Below, one piece after another: positions 10,500 to 24,454 of a DNA stretch of 64,000 nt. The notes under the pieces were generated by a model. The model was not told the DNA's origin, did no database searches, and saw nothing but the letters and a program-made list of their open reading frames with translations. The position numbers and the translations under genes are program-made. The DNA comes from Enoplosus armatus. Its lineage: Eukaryota; Chordata; Actinopteri; Centrarchiformes; Enoplosidae. Positions within the stretch are counted from its first letter, which is position 1, and each line of letters begins with the position of its first letter. The stretch spans positions 16,945,001-17,009,000 of the forward strand of contig NC_092186.1 of assembly GCF_043641665.1 (NCBI RefSeq), given 5' to 3'.

Positions 10500-13400
10500 A
10501 TGTATCTGTGTTTGTGTTTGCTCCATGGAAACCATTAATAAGGTGACCACATGACTTTTTATGACCTTGCTATTATGTAACTGCTGAACATGAAGACAGA
10601 CAGTAAAATCTGAAGAAAAACGGATATGTTTAATAGTTTATCTCATTTATCTGAAAAGCTGCATTACTTCTCTTATTTTGGGAATTTATGACTGTGACGT
10701 TTATGCAGGAAGGTTTTTTCCTCACTTCTGAGGGCTTTGGCTCTTTTTCAGCACCATGCACCCTGGTTCCTGCTTATATAGTAGCGCAAGTTCACACCTG
10801 GGTGCTACTTCTATTGAGCAGGTGTACAAGAGCAAATACAAGTTAGGCACCTTGTTCAATGGCAAATCAACCACAGTTAAGGGGTGAATGGAAAGCATTA
10901 ATCAGTGACTGTAGCTGCTCAGATAAACGTGATAAACGTGACATGCTCACAGAGAGATAATGTTGGGGAAAAAATATAACACAGAGATAACACAGAGATA
11001 ATCACAACAAGCAGCAATTCACCTGTTTTCGTGCTGTCTATCTCAGCTTTTTTTTTCCTTTTGACAGATAAATGGTGTCTATACTTTTGCATTCATGGTG
11101 GAAGTTTGAGTGTATGATTTCAACGTACCGTGAACAAACCAGAGTTTTCTATGTTAAAGAGAATTGGTCAGTATAGTGCACACTCTGACTCTGACACTTG
11201 CTACTGTGGCATCCTGTCGGCATATACCATGTGCCTGCCACTGATTTACAACTTGAAGTGAATGTTTAGAATGTTTCCTTTTTTCACCTTTCCTGCCTCT
11301 ACATGCAGATATTTCTAAAGTAGAAAACCTTAAGACTACAAAGAAGTAAAAATAAAGTAAAGGTTCTTGAAAGATAACAGCAATACTAATACTTTTACAC
11401 AAAAGCTGCTGACAGCCAGTATTGTGTGCCTTTATTGCCTGTGACCCCATAAAACAAGGTAATGCATACTTGCGATGCCCTGTCACAAGCTGCATATGCA
11501 GAGAGGTGAATGTGTTTAAAATCATCAAGCTAAATTGTAAATCACAAGTTGCAAAAACTGAGGCATGCTTTTAAAGGATAAGGCTGGTGATATGTTTGTT
11601 ATTGACAAAACATGAAAAGACTAAAACCCAAACACTGTGTTAGTCTGTCTCTCAATACCTTCAGGTCACAAATAAATTATTTCACTTTTAAAAAAGGCTA
11701 AGGACTATTTTCAGTGGCAGATTAATACACAAGGGGCTCTATTGAGTGTTTCCGGCAGCAGGACAGTGTATGTGTGATTGACTCAAAACAAACTACAGTA
11801 CTATGTTTATCGTAATGAAGGAACATGTCACCCATTGTTATTAATCGTTTTAGCAGAGGGCTATGACACAGAGGAATATCAGGTGTATCAGAGGCTACAC
11901 AGACAATACTTAGTGTAGACAGTAGAAAATATAGAAAATGTCTAGACTCATCCAAGTAAAACAGATATCTGTAGAATCCCATGATTTCTGCAATGTTACC
12001 TCAAGGGACAATGTAAGGTCTTTGTCAGTTAATGTGTAGCTGCAGAGTCAGTTTCTCATTTCTTTGTGTTTCTCATAATTGTAACACAGGTGTTTCTCAA
12101 CACACCTAACTCAGGCATGCCCAGTGATAATCACTATGTTTACACTCAAATGAGTACAAGAGTAGAATTGGTTGATCAATATTACAAGCATCCAACAGGA
12201 AAGAGGTCAAAGGTCAGAGCCACAGCTGCACAGCAGGGTCTGAAGTAATCAGCGTGCAGTCTTCACTTTAGGTATGACTCTGCAGGAGGCTCTGCATTGT
12301 CTCTTATGGTCTGAACACCATTCAAGCTATTTTTTCACCTCAATTAGACAAAATTATTTATTCATGACCCCAGTTCACTCTTTGTCTTGCATAGCAATAG
12401 AAGAAGTAGACCTATTTTTAACTCATACAGATGAACCCTCTCAAAGGTCGATATACTTTGGTGTATTTTTCACAAGATGTATTGCTAAATAAATATTTTT
12501 TTCATTCCATGACACATGATGATCTTGGGATTTCATGCTCAAATCACACCATTCTCATACATTTGTAACTAATTTGAGAACGCACTATAACTAAACAAGG
12601 TGAGTGATGCTGCTGTAAATTGATGTTAAAGCTAATATAGATTAATTCCTCATGCTTTTCCTTATAGGTTGGCAGAGCTTCATTAGTGGGGGTTTCCTAA
12701 AACAAATCTCAACATAACGACCATGATTTGAAAGGATGATTTGAAAAGTAACAGAGCTTTCCATTGTCATTGCCTACTGGAGCAGCTCGGGTGCAGTGCA
12801 TTAATTATTGAGCAGTAGCAGGTAGGGAAGATGGAGCGCTGCTCTGTTCCTAGAAAATGTCTCCTCTCTGCTCACCAGGTCCCGGGCCTGTCACACACAA
12901 AGGAAATCAATAGTAGCCAAGGATGGGAGGGAACAGAGGATGGACACGTCTTCACCATTTGAGAGATACAGTGGAAAGCATGAGCTTTGACAGATGAGTT
13001 GTCCGGGGCGTTTTCATGTGATGAGCGTCCCCCCCGAGAATGTTTATCAAGGACATTTACTCAACAAGATTGGGGCAGAGCTGGAAAAATACCTTTATCA
13101 TTTGATAACATATCTCTTGTTCATAGCAACTTGGGATAAAAACATGTGACAATCAGCTTGCCTAGCTCCAGTAACCTTTGCCCCCTGAGGAAGGTCAACA
13201 TGGGAGATCAAAGGTGGTCCATCTGCACAGCCAGCTGAGTCAGACTGCATGTGTTAGACACAGTGCGACATACAATGAGGCAGTCTTTCCAGGGGCCTGT
13301 ACCCCCCCATCTGTGGAGTGGATCAACACCACCATTGATCATGACAGCAACGCGTGGATGTCACACACACATTCAAATTAACTCTTTCAGTTTCTCATAT

Positions 13401-15770
13401 AAATAGACACATAAATGTGGGTATGCAAATGCACAACATACATAGTCATCATACACACACGCACACACAAGGTAAGGTTACGTAAACCCATGGCATGCCA
13501 AGGGCAGTGGGTCAGTATGGATTTGAATAGCGCTGATGCGGCCAGAAGGCCTCGCCTCCAATGAGACAGAAGAAGAACTTGAATTACAAATAAAATTTAG
13601 GCTTAAGGCTTAAGAATTAGAGACCAATTATCTCCTTCATTGTCTTCTTTATTTACAGTCATAATACTAATAGGTATCGCAATTCATTTGTCAATAAAAT
13701 GCTGAGCTGCACCTTTAATAAATCTAAGAAATGCATCCTTCAAATGATGCCCAGAAATGTGTAGTAAAAGCACTTCCTGAGTGGCTCAACTGCCCTGGTA
13801 TGAAACCCTGCCTGCCTTGCTGTTTCCTGTTGCTCCTTTTGGTTTGTAAACCTCCCCTTTTTCTCCTTCTCTCTCCATAAAAATGCTTGAGGAATGTGGA
13901 TCATCCAACACCCACATTTTGTTTTTCTTAAAGAAGGTCAGTTACAGTAAAAAGACAGAGGAGTTCCTCTGATTCCATCTGTATTTATGCCCTTTAATTC
14001 TCCAAAGCACTTGAAGAAGATCCACCATTGGGCATTTTATTAATACATTTAACAGGAATAGACATTTGGAGTGAAATCTACATTTTTAGCCTGTCCGAAA
14101 GGACAGGGTTGTGTCTACAGGGCAACAAACTACTGTACATCCAGTCCTACTTAGACTGGCAGTGTGGTATGATAATGTACAGACTGGCTATAAAGCCCCA
14201 CTGTTCTGCACAGATGAATAGTCATGATTCATAGCGAGGGATGAAGTGAGTCTTACTCTGGACGGACATTTTCATGGTCTGATCAGTTTCACTGCTTTAC
14301 TGAAAGTCTCTCTTTGTCTACTTTATGATGTTTCGTATCATGATTTTAACTTCGTAGAGGGTTTGTTCATTTTAGTAATTTCTGAATTGGGGTGAAACGT
14401 GGATGTGTTTCTTATTTACTGAGATACATTGAGACATTTCTGGCTTTAAGTCTAATTCACAAAGAATGAAGTGAATATACCCAAATCATAAATGGTTAAA
14501 TAATCAAGGAGGGATGGTCTGGCTGCAAAGTGTGAAATGAGGTTCCCTTTAAATCCTCCCTAATGACAATTAGGTTTTTCCCTGTCTATGAACCAAAGCA
14601 TGGATAAAATAGCATTATCCTTTCATTTAGTACATCTTTCCCTGAGATGTATAGGCTCATGCCAGCAGTATTACTGTGACTTGTAAAGCAAACATACTGC
14701 ATAATTTTGTAACGCACAGTGACAGGCATGTGGTCAAATCACCTGTCAGTCAGCCTGTCAACAGCATGATGTTTCCCTTGAATTTTCTGTTCTGATGAGT
14801 TTTGAGTTTCTGTAGGTGGTGCTGTTCTCTATTTTTACGCTAACTGCCTGCTTCCTCCAACATTTATTAAAAACAGACTGGAAAACAGCATCACTTCTGT
14901 TGATCACAGGATTGTTTCCAGGAAAGATTTACTGTATCTGATGCTCAACTAAAGCAAAAGTTAAAGGCCTTCATGCATCAACAGCACTGCTGTGTTTTGT
15001 CTGTCAGTGTTGAAGAAGAATGGGCCTTTATTTGTGGGAGATTATGACAGTATCTTGTCTAATTATTCCAATTTCACACATTTGTTTGTAGAAAAATTAA
15101 ACAGTGCTGGTGAAGAGAGTCTTTGTATTGTTTTCAGCACATTCATCTCACTTTCCCCAGGTCAGAACCAAGGGATACTGTGAGACGGTCGCAGTTGTTA
15201 GTCAAGAGGTCTGTCACATTTGCTGTGTAAAATCTGTATAATTCAAAGTTACTGGTGCTGATAAGCAGTGAAACAATACTTTATCATGGGCCGCTTTCTG
15301 GAAAATGGAAAACTTAATTTATGGGAAAAATCCTGGAAACCAAAACTGGGAGTCACCACTGCAGTGTACTTGTTTTGTTTATTTTACTGCTCATTTGATT
15401 ACACCAGCAGTAAACCTGTCCAAATGCCTCCAGTCAGGTGCTCATGACTCTGAAAGCGACCATTTGCGACAGCCCGGCGCCAAGTGGCACTGCGGTTATT
15501 TCTTCCATGCGTCAACAATGAACTCCCTTCAAAAAGCGTGAGTCAACAGTTCAACACCTGGTTTGTCCTCTGACCACCACACCTACTGATATGGACACGA
15601 ACATGCCGTTTATTAAACATGTACACAAACCCCACTTCCCAAACCACCAACCACAGACATCTACATAGACACACACCTCACAGCCATCATGAAAGTCTTC
15701 TTAAAAGAGGGGCTGTCATTTGCAAGTCAAATAAATAATACATGGGAAGTACTACTGCAACGTACAGCAC
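10500..15770. other. Intergenic, no gene recognised
   Basis: AT-rich DNA with only short open frames that show no homology I can recognise. A small 7-bp hairpin closed by GAAA lies at 14090-14107. Conserved non-coding elements may be present but cannot be called from one sequence. Confidence 0.6.
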
Positions 15771-15774
15771 TTAC

Positions 15775-15776
<2 letters not shown>

Positions 15777-15807
<31 letters not shown>
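15777..15807. repeat. TG microsatellite
   Basis: About 15 uninterrupted TG units. Confidence 0.95.
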
Positions 15808-15810
<3 letters not shown>

Positions 15811-15989
15811 TGTTGGTCAAGTACTTTGAAGTTTGATTTTCTGTTCAGTTTTTCATGATGCCGTAATGATGCAAACATGAACCAAATAAAAGGATTTCAT
15901 GTGACGGAGCATCGATTTTATATCTCTTTTCCTCTATGAATCTGACCACAATTATACTGAACTATATCATACTGTATACTATGTAATAA

Positions 15990-16108
15990 TATTCATACCA
16001 TTTGTTGTCTTTTTTCTATAAGTATATACTATACATTGTAAATCTTGTGAAGTTTGAATGGGCAATGATGTATTTAATTACAGTCATGCCAATAAAGCCA
16101 ATTAGAAT

Positions 16109-16143
<35 letters not shown>
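15990..16143 (+). mobile_element. Probable LINE 3' tail ending in a GACA array
   Basis: A short AT-rich segment ends CATGCCAATAAAGCCAATTA, the form of a non-LTR retrotransposon 3' end in fish. It runs directly into an (AGAC)n tetranucleotide array at 16114-16143. No reverse transcriptase remains. The left boundary is a guess. Confidence 0.45.
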
Positions 16144-16145
16144 CG

Positions 16146-18768
16146 TATTAAGTACAGTATAGTATCTGCAGTGCTGTTTCACTGCTCAGTGATGACACCT
16201 TGTGGCCAAGACTGTTTACTAGAGATGAACTGAGTGGAGTCATGAGTGCTGTGTGACACAGATGGTGCACTAGAGCCACTGGTTGGAAAACACTTGGCAG
16301 GTCAACACAAAACATCCTCAGGCAAGTAAGAAAAAAACCCCAAAAGCCTCAAAGCCAGATTTTTGTTTATGGTAGAACATATCAGAGGATTTCTCAGAAG
16401 CCAATAACCTGGCAGGCAGGGTGGGAAAGGTTGGGCTATTTTCTAGGCTAAATTAATACATACCTTCTGCTTTTATAAACAGTATCACACCACATTAAGT
16501 TGAGTTATTCTGTACAAATTCCCATAAACAAGGAAAATTCAATTACACGGACTGTAAACATTTTCCAGACCTTTTAAGATATTTAGCTGGATTAAAACGG
16601 ATACTGATAAGTGTCATCATTTGCCACTCAGTGTTATGGGGCAACAAACCGGTGGAATAACACTGGCAGCAGTCACAACGTGGGAACACATTATTTTCTA
16701 CAAGATTACTGCTCGGGTTTCAATACTGGCATCCAAAGTCAATTAAGGGAGGTTAAAAGGTGGTATTCTTTATAAAGTGACAATATTGTAAATTTCCACC
16801 AAGCTACCCAAAAGGGTTATGCGTTGCTTCTTTCTCAGGATCATGCATTCCTGCATGAAACGAAACATTAATTAAATATATTATCTAAATTAGAAAAAGT
16901 CATATATTTAAAGGTGCATTAATTTGGCAAAATATCCCATCTACTTGCTTCTTATCAGCAATCAGTTAGTTTCTATCTACTTCCACAATAAGGTAGATCA
17001 TTTTGAAACACTGTTTACATATTAAAACTTTTCCATACACAATTGCATTTTAAATTGCTTTTGTTTTCAGTGGAGGACCTAAGACCTAAGAATGCAACAT
17101 TGCACTACTTCCAACAAGCAGCTCTCTGCTGTTTTTGAAGCGCTCTTTATTGAGAAAGTAAGTATAAAGAAGTGTGCTAACAACTCAAAAATGATCTTCA
17201 AGCTTCACTTGATCCATTCACAAAGTAAGACCAACATTTTCACAACATAATTTTCAAGAAGTTGAGTTAGCTTTAGTGGTTACAAGCTTCATTTGGATGC
17301 ATGAATGGAAGAATACATTATGTGATTTGTGAAATGTAGTCTGCATATAAATAAAGTACCTACAGATAATGTTCTGACAGGGGCATTTGGGGATTAATAA
17401 AAGATGCTTGTCAATATTTGCTTGGTCACAGATCTGACAAAAGGCTGAACGTTAACTGTAGCAGTAGTGGTTGCTACTAGCAAATACTATCTAGAGTATC
17501 CTACATTTCCCATAATGCCACCAAAAGAGCAAGAGTCTTTTCATCAGAGCCTCCTTGCCTCCTAAATACCCACTTCTCTCAAACCCAGATTTGAAGTTGT
17601 TTTTTTTTTTTTACAAACTTTGGAAAGTTCCTGCAGTGCCACAGAAGACATTATACAGCTGTTTTCCCAGGGCGAATAGTACACCTTGTGACTGATAAAT
17701 AAAATCATTGGAGTGGCCCTTTAATCTAAAGGTAATTTAACTATAAACAGTACGACATCATAGAAAGTGTTATGGCCTGCACGCTCACATTCACTTCACA
17801 TTTGAATGGTGTTCGTCTTTCTCCATCTGCACACTGACCTGGACCTACAGTACATTTGTTCACGTCCAGGGTTGGTTGGACACTTTGACGCCCACACCCA
17901 CCTCTCACCCCACACTAAGCCTCCTGATGGCCCTGCTGGCCTCTCAGACTCCAATAAGACACCATAATCCCTTTCAAGCCTGGCAATTAAGAAAATAAGT
18001 CGCTCAGGATTTGGAATACAATGAAGAGATTAAAAGATGGAAGCACACCTGCTATTATAAACAGTGGGGGATATTATAGCCTGTCAGGTCAAAGGTCATA
18101 GGAAGGAGTTAAACTTATAACACTAGGAGGAGCAGGAGCAGGAAAAATGTGAGGATGTATTTCTGACATTGACTTCATTGTATTTTATGGTTTTAGGTCT
18201 GTTACCTATACACCTGCCTTAGCCCTTCAGGTCATATACGGCTGAGTTAAGGGTATATATAAGGGTGTTTACATTAAATCATCACACAGTCATTCAAAAG
18301 TTACAGCTATACTACCGACACTCTTTTCTTTCAACTGTAATGTACCGAATGTACATTTTACTGTAGCAGAGCAGCAGTTAAATCCCCTTAACATACATCT
18401 TATTTTGAAATCTATAAGACAGCGTACGTATTTTGCTCCTGGCAAAGCTTTGAGTCATTGTGGGTGGTGATGACCCACATATCAACTGTAGACACTTTTA
18501 TGAGCAGGTGGAATCAAGGTGGAACGACATGAGCTTGAATGTATACTGCTTTTCCTCCCCAGTTATTTTCACAAACACTGTTACTATGGCTACAGGCAAA
18601 TTTAGCTGAAAGTAATGACACCAATTAAAATAATTTGACACAACAGTTTTCTACTGCACAAATGAGGATGAAGGGTTGCAGCAAAACTTGTACTTATTCT
18701 GTGAGTATGTGCGTGTCGTATAGGAGGATAATGAAACCACATTATTGATTTTTTAACGTAGAACCAAA
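16146..18768. other. Intergenic, nothing recognised
   Basis: AT-rich DNA with no coding frame. A T-run lies near 17600. Confidence 0.55.
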
Positions 18769-18769
18769 G

Positions 18770-18850
18770 TCAATCGACCAGAAAGTTAATTGGACAAATT
18801 TTCAATTCAAATTTTAATTGATATACTGAATCATCTGTCGAAAACAACAT
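18770..18850 (-). mobile_element. Fragment of a GCTGCAAC-family MITE (weak)
   Basis: AATCGACCAGAAAGTTAATTGG resembles one end of the AATCGA-rich element found in five copies in tsc22d2 intron 1. It is short and diverged. Confidence 0.25.
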
Positions 18851-19139
18851 GTTTGTAGTTGCACTTATTCAAATTAACTACAGCAGGCCATTCCCTTGAA
18901 TTCCCCACTTTAAACTGCTTATTGGTCTCTGGGAGCTTCATGTTTTATTTGTAATCTTCTTCTTCCAAATATATGAGTAAGTATGAATGGTTCTAATGTC
19001 TGTCTTTTTTGTAATGCTCTGTAGGAACTGTTGGAGAAAAATGTCCTGACTCACATCTTGAGTAATCAAACAGTTGACACACCCTCAGTCATTCGTGATT
19101 TTCACAAGGAACACTTTTGTTAAGTTATCAAGTAGCAAG

Positions 19140-19415
19140 CCGAAGAGTCTGCAGCCATGCTAGCACGCTAATATACTGATGTTTGGTATACAATTTGCTA
19201 TGCTTATCATCTTAGTATAGCGTGTTAGCATGCTAATATGAGCTAATTAGCACAGCTGAGGCTGATGGGAATGACATTAGTTTTTCATTTGGTCATAAAC
19301 CGAAGGATTGGACAACTGAAAATGTGTGCTAATTGTCCTGATCCAACAGTTGCTGAGATATTTCAGTCTGGACCAAAATGGTAGACAGACCGACATTGCC
19401 TCTTTAGAGCCATGC
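19140..19415 (+). mobile_element. Dispersed teleost repeat, internally deleted
   Basis: The segment contains ACAGCTGAGGCTGATGGGAA, then GGTCATAAACCGAAG, then GTTGCTGAGATATTTCAGTC and ends near TTAGAGCCATGC. These are words, in this order, that I know from a widespread fish interspersed repeat. Its left part holds an imperfect inverted repeat, GCTAGCACGCTA against TAGCGTGTTAGC. The class is uncertain. Confidence 0.5.
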
Positions 19416-19419
19416 ACGT

Positions 19420-21115
19420 TTAAATAACGCTGTTTCTGTTTCATGTCATATTTATTAAATGCTGAAGGTCCTTAGCTGTCAATCAGACCAAGTGAACATA
19501 TTTCATAAATAACTTAAGGCTCCTGTAACTTATGATGGACATTATTTCTTATTCTTTGTAATTGACAATAAAAGTATCAGTGGTTACAGCCAGAGGACTC
19601 AAGTCACATGACACAGCCTCCATTTGATGACGTCAGACTCAACAAAAACATGAAAGATGATTTTATTTTTTATGGGCTCCTGAATGAATGATTTTAACAG
19701 TTTCTATTTTGGGTTTCTGGGACAGAGACGGGTTACAGTGAGATGAGAGCTTGAATTAATGCACTTTGCATCATATATGAAGATTTAGGGAAAATAGGAA
19801 ATACATTCCAGCTTATCAAAGTTTAATGGATTTGTGGAACTTGGTTTGATTTCTTTTAACCTTCATGTCTCCTAATCAGTGATCTGGTGCCACCACTAGT
19901 TGCAGCCCGACATCATATGAATGCAATTGCAATTGAGCTTTTTGGAACCTGTGCTTCCAGGAAAAGAGAGGATTAGCTAATGTTTCTACTGAAAGTGCAG
20001 TTATAAAGTTTCACCTTTTGACCTTTAACAGTGAGTTGATCTTCTTAAACCTACCTGTTTACTGGATCACAGACACACATACACACCAACACACACAAAT
20101 ATATGTATTGTGTTACTGCATTTTGAGGTTCATTTGTTCACATGTGAGGTGTGGCGAATTTCACAAAACACACAAACACACTCAGGTAAAATGTGTCCGT
20201 GTGGGAGTTTTGTTTAGGCTTCAAGAATCTATTATCTTGATGGAAATCATTTTCTGGGAACGAACAAAATTATTCTGCTGAATGATCGAGATAAACATCT
20301 GACCACAAGCATGAAGGTAGAGTTGGAGTTAATCACTGCAATTTTCTACTGAAAACATTTATTCTTTTCCTCACAAATGCCTCTTTATATCAACTCCCTG
20401 TTCAGGCACCACGGCCTCCTGCATTACGTCATGTAGTAGCTTCAATAAAATGCCAAAAATCCGAAGAGGAAACACTTCAAGTGGATTTTAGATTTGCTTT
20501 GTTATTGTTTCGCTCCGGCTCTGAACTTTTCACATTCCTGTGAAAATATACACACTCAGTTATGCGTGGGCGTGTAAGCATACATTATTGCTCTCATGCT
20601 TAGTAACACGTATCCAGATTCATGAGTCACTGTCTCTCACAAACACACACTTGATGTGAACCAAACTGTCTGAAGAGAGATAATCCTGTGGGTTTATTCA
20701 AGTGCTTGAATAGGGGAGATTTCTATTGTTTTCTTCTGTCGTTGCTGCAGTTTCACGCAATGAATCAGAACTATGTCTCATTCAGGATTACAGATCAAAA
20801 CTCCGTTCTCACCAGGAATGTTGTTTCACCTTCTCTGCGTTTATTTTCCCCGTCTTCAGGGTAATTGGCATCATTCCTTGTGATGTAAGGGTTTTAAGAC
20901 TCCGAGGCCCTGAACTTTGCACTCCTTGTTTTTTTTGTAGCTTGTGATTTTGGTGATTAGGGAATTTAAGCGTATTCTAATGTAGCTCTCGTTATAAATT
21001 GCACAGGATAAGAAATGCATGAAATGTAAAAGTAAAGGAGGAAAAGAATGGAAAGATCCATGTTCAGTTCTATCTGTGTTTTCTTTTTAACTCTAAGTAA
21101 GTAAATAAATCAGTA
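19420..21115. other. Intergenic, nothing recognised
   Basis: No gene, RNA or named repeat was recognised. Confidence 0.55.
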
Positions 21116-21117
21116 TG

Positions 21118-21175
21118 GAAACTTTATTTTTATAGCATCTTTCAAAACAAAACAAAGGGAATGGTCAAACATAGA
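21118..21175 (+). mobile_element. Short dispersed repeat fragment (TTTATTTTTATAGCA type)
   Basis: CTTTATTTTTATAGCATC followed by TTTCAAAACAAA matches the form of a common fish repeat end. A related fragment lies at 44921-44985. Confidence 0.3.
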
Positions 21176-21829
21176 GAAATAAAACTAAATATGAAAAGGA
21201 CAACCGAAGACTATTAGACTAATACGTTGTAAAGATGCCAGCCTGCACAGGTTTTAAAACTTTTAAAAGTGTGTTCCCCTTTGACCCTTGTATCGGCATC
21301 TGTATCTGTTCAACCACCAAAATTATCTGTCTCTGTGTCTGTAGTCGGATAGAAGACCAGAAGTGGGCGTGGTTTATAGCAGAAGTCACGTTAAATCAGG
21401 CAAATGTTTTATTTTCTAAGCTAATATTCATTGGCAATACAATTGTTGTGATTTCAAAGCATCAAATTGATTTAATAGTGACATATAATTAATTATGAAA
21501 TATATTTCCACATCCTCATACTGTACTTTTCATCTCTGTCTCTCTCTCTTTTTCCTGAATAATAATGAGAAACTTCGGGTAGAAGAAATATCTGTTTCCA
21601 TCGCATTATTTGTGCTTTCCCTAATAACGTATTCAGATTCAGGTGCATCCCTAATGCAGATGCAATGATACAGAGCTCAAGGGGTCACTTAACAGTTTGA
21701 TGAGCATGAAAATTGTGTGAATCCTAAGTCACAGCCTTAACTGTCACTCAACCCATATGAAAACCAATAAGGATCAATGTGCTACACAACGCTCTCCACC
21801 ACCATTATCAAATGAGCAAATATCTTCTT

Positions 21830-21930
21830 GAAGAATGGAGACTCGTGGGATCTATGCCACAGGGAACTGAAGCTGTTCTGGAGGCCAAACATCTTACTGA
21901 GACATTTCAATGTTGTTTTTCCCTTTAATC
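21830..21930 (+). mobile_element. Possible relic of a Tc1-type transposase C-terminus
   Basis: One frame reads EEWRLVGSMPQGTEAVLEAK and soon stops. EEW, a S-M-P motif and EAVLEAK are spaced as at the end of Tc1-like transposases, but most of the intervening residues are missing. It is short and could be chance. Confidence 0.3.
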
Positions 21931-21999
21931 TGTTGCCGATCTGTATTCTTCCTGGCAGACGTTTTATTGGTATTTCTGGAGAAATGTTCTGATCATATG

Positions 22000-24160
22000 T
22001 TTTCCACCCACAGTGAAGCTTTGTTATCATTCTCAGTCTATCAGATTTTGATGAACTGGATTATGCTTGTCGTGACATTTTCATATTTATCATTGATCTG
22101 ATTGGCTGAGGCGGATGGCCTGTATTGTTGACCATTTACAGCCTTCAGTGTACATTGCTCTGTATCAACGTAAAACCATCGGTCGTCTGAGGAAAAACGT
22201 CTTTTTTGTTCTTTGTGCCATTAAATGTCTGTTGTGCACATATTGACCATATTAATTAATGTATTATTATTATTAATGTTAATTCTCGTACTGTTCTACA
22301 TTCAGCAGCTCCTCTCCTTTCTTCTTTGTGTCAGCTTAAAACCGAAAATGACTCCATTAACATGACAAATGCAATTGTCCAGTGAAGCACCACCTCCAGT
22401 TAAAAGCTCAAAAGGGGAATTCTTGCCTTTCAAATGTTACACAAGTGGGTGTATGATTCACATCTGTTGGCACAATCATAACTTGCCATCCATCTTACTG
22501 GCCTGTTGACGTTGGAGCACTAGTTTCACCTCCTGTGGGAAATAATGATTACTTTGGTGGTCTTTCATTCCTCTGTGAGTTTCTGTCAGTTAATATACAC
22601 ATGTCATATAATTGTAACCATACAGGCAGACACTCTGTATGTTAATGTACATTTTTTGAATTAACTCACGTGCAGTATTATATAATCTCAGGATATTGTG
22701 TAATAACTGGATTATAAATCCCCCAATAGGCTACCTCTGAAGGATTTCATGAGGTAGTGAAAAATATCAGGATGAACATGCATACCTCAACTGAAAAATA
22801 CACACCCAATGATCTCCAAAAATACAACAGACTTTAACTCAGAGCTTGTTCTGTGAATCATGTATATTTGGAACTAACAGGCGGCTTATGTGGACGAAAC
22901 ACACACGTGACGGTAATTTAACCTTATTTAACACATACTTTTATTAGCAGTCAGACACGGGGAAATAAATGGTCTAGGTCAACACTAACAAGCCAATGTG
23001 TGTTTCTCTGGAAACGGAGCCCAATAAAGCTGAAACCATGCGCATGGTTCACGTGCATATTTCATTATTTCAGTCTCAGGTTGGTCAAGTTGCCCTGAAC
23101 CAACCCCTTGTACCCTTTTCTCTGGGGAAGCCCTTCTTTTAGCAAGTGCTGAGTGATGTTTGGTCACTCTGTTTGTTGATCGTGCACTCTCAGACCCCAC
23201 AGCGCTTTGCAAAAAGGCCAGAGGTCTCCCAGGTTGGGCTGCTGAAAGTGACCGCTGGCCCGGACCCCGGACCCCAAAAATACAGCGGTACAACACCAGT
23301 CTTGTTACTGCTGTGGTACACTGAAAGTGGACGCAGCATGTTGGACTGCGATGCTCCGCAGCACAGCCTGGTAGTCTTCGCCCTCAGACCTGAGTAAATA
23401 AACACGACCAGCTACACAAACACTTTGGCTGGGGCTGGGAAAGCCCACGCACAGCCCGCTACTAAAGGAGGGCGTCTAAGTATAGAGGGGCTGTTGGAGC
23501 TGATGTTGCAACATTGTTTTCAGAGGGAGTTGTTTCCAGGACCATTTACAGAGGAGTAAGAAGTAATGTTTGGCAAATAAAAACATATCTAATCTTGAAA
23601 CAATTTAAAGGCCACTGTTGTGAGAGCTGTGTGCCACTCAATATCAAATTGCATGTAAACTCATAACAGTAATTCACCAGCCTTTTCACACTGTGGTACT
23701 TCCTCAAACTGATAAATAAATGCTTTCAAAAGCCTTCAAAAGAGCTACTTATAAACAGCTTTCCAAAAATTAAGTCATAATCTTTTGACATTTTCATCTT
23801 TCCACCACTCGTGAAATGCAGCAGGAATAAATATCTAATTGTGTGTTTTATTACTGTGTGTCAACCCATATTCATATTGAGTTGTTTCCCATCTCCTCTG
23901 TCTTATCTGAGGACTGCATGAAATTGTTTTTGTCAGACAGACCTTGTGAGTCGGCACCCGGACATTATGTAACTGTGTAATTCAATGATTAGTCAGTCGT
24001 GTCAGGGGAATAATACGGAAAAGCTATTTTCAACCTCACTGTTCATCACCCATGTAATAAACGTTATGAAAATACTATGGTTAGTTGCGCTGCCCTTTCT
24101 CACACAGTTATGTAGTTTTTAAGAGCAACAAAACTGCTATAAATACAAGACCTACAGAAT
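22000..24160. other. Intergenic, nothing recognised
   Basis: Open frames near 22.98-23.41 kb overlap on both strands and match nothing I know. I do not call a gene. Confidence 0.5.
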
Positions 24161-24164
24161 GGGA

Positions 24165-24310
24165 AAGTGACCTGTCCATTTAAGAGATGGGGCAGGGAAG
24201 TCACAGGTTTGATCCCTGGAGTCTCTGATCCTGACAAAGTGACTGTGTGATGCATTCGATGCCTGTCTGCACTGTACGCTGTAAAATGTAGCAGAGATGT
24301 TTCGTTTTTC
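24165..24310 (+). mobile_element. Decayed tRNA-derived SINE, second copy
   Basis: It holds AAGTCACAGGTTTGATCCC at 24198-24216, the same 19 nt as the 10.4 kb copy, on the opposite strand. The rest has diverged. Confidence 0.45.
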
Positions 24311-24365
24311 AGGCTAAAGTTCTCCAGTTTTACTTTGAACATAGAAAGTCAGACTTTGTTTTGAA

Positions 24366-24406
24366 CAATGGTGGAAAATAGCTTTTCTCAAGTACTGTAC
24401 TTAACC
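24366..24406 (+). mobile_element. Fragment of the GTGGTGGAA hAT-type MITE
   Basis: AATGGTGGAAAA followed by CTCAAGTACTGTACTTAA matches terminal and internal words of the complete MITE at 39588-39992, with most of it deleted. Confidence 0.35.
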
Positions 24407-24452
24407 AGAATCAGAATCAGAAATACTTTATTGATCCCTGGGGGGGAAACAA
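24407..24452 (-). mobile_element. L2/CR1-type LINE 3' tail
   Basis: The minus strand reads a CCCAGGGATCAATAAAGTAT end followed by TTCTGATTCTGATTCTG. This is the 3' terminus style of fish L2/CR1-group LINEs and shares the TTCTGA units with the LINE at 62.8 kb. No coding part remains. Confidence 0.6.
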
Positions 24453-24454
24453 TT

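Noticed and set aside
11154..11528. 124-codon minus-strand frame
   Set aside because: Intergenic, AT-rich, no family resemblance, and no promoter or splice signals around it.
14090..14107. 7-bp hairpin closed by GAAA
   Set aside because: Too short to be notable in 64 kb and without context.
22985..23405. Overlapping frames on both strands
   Set aside because: Opposite-strand frames over the same bases with no known motif; probably composition-driven.
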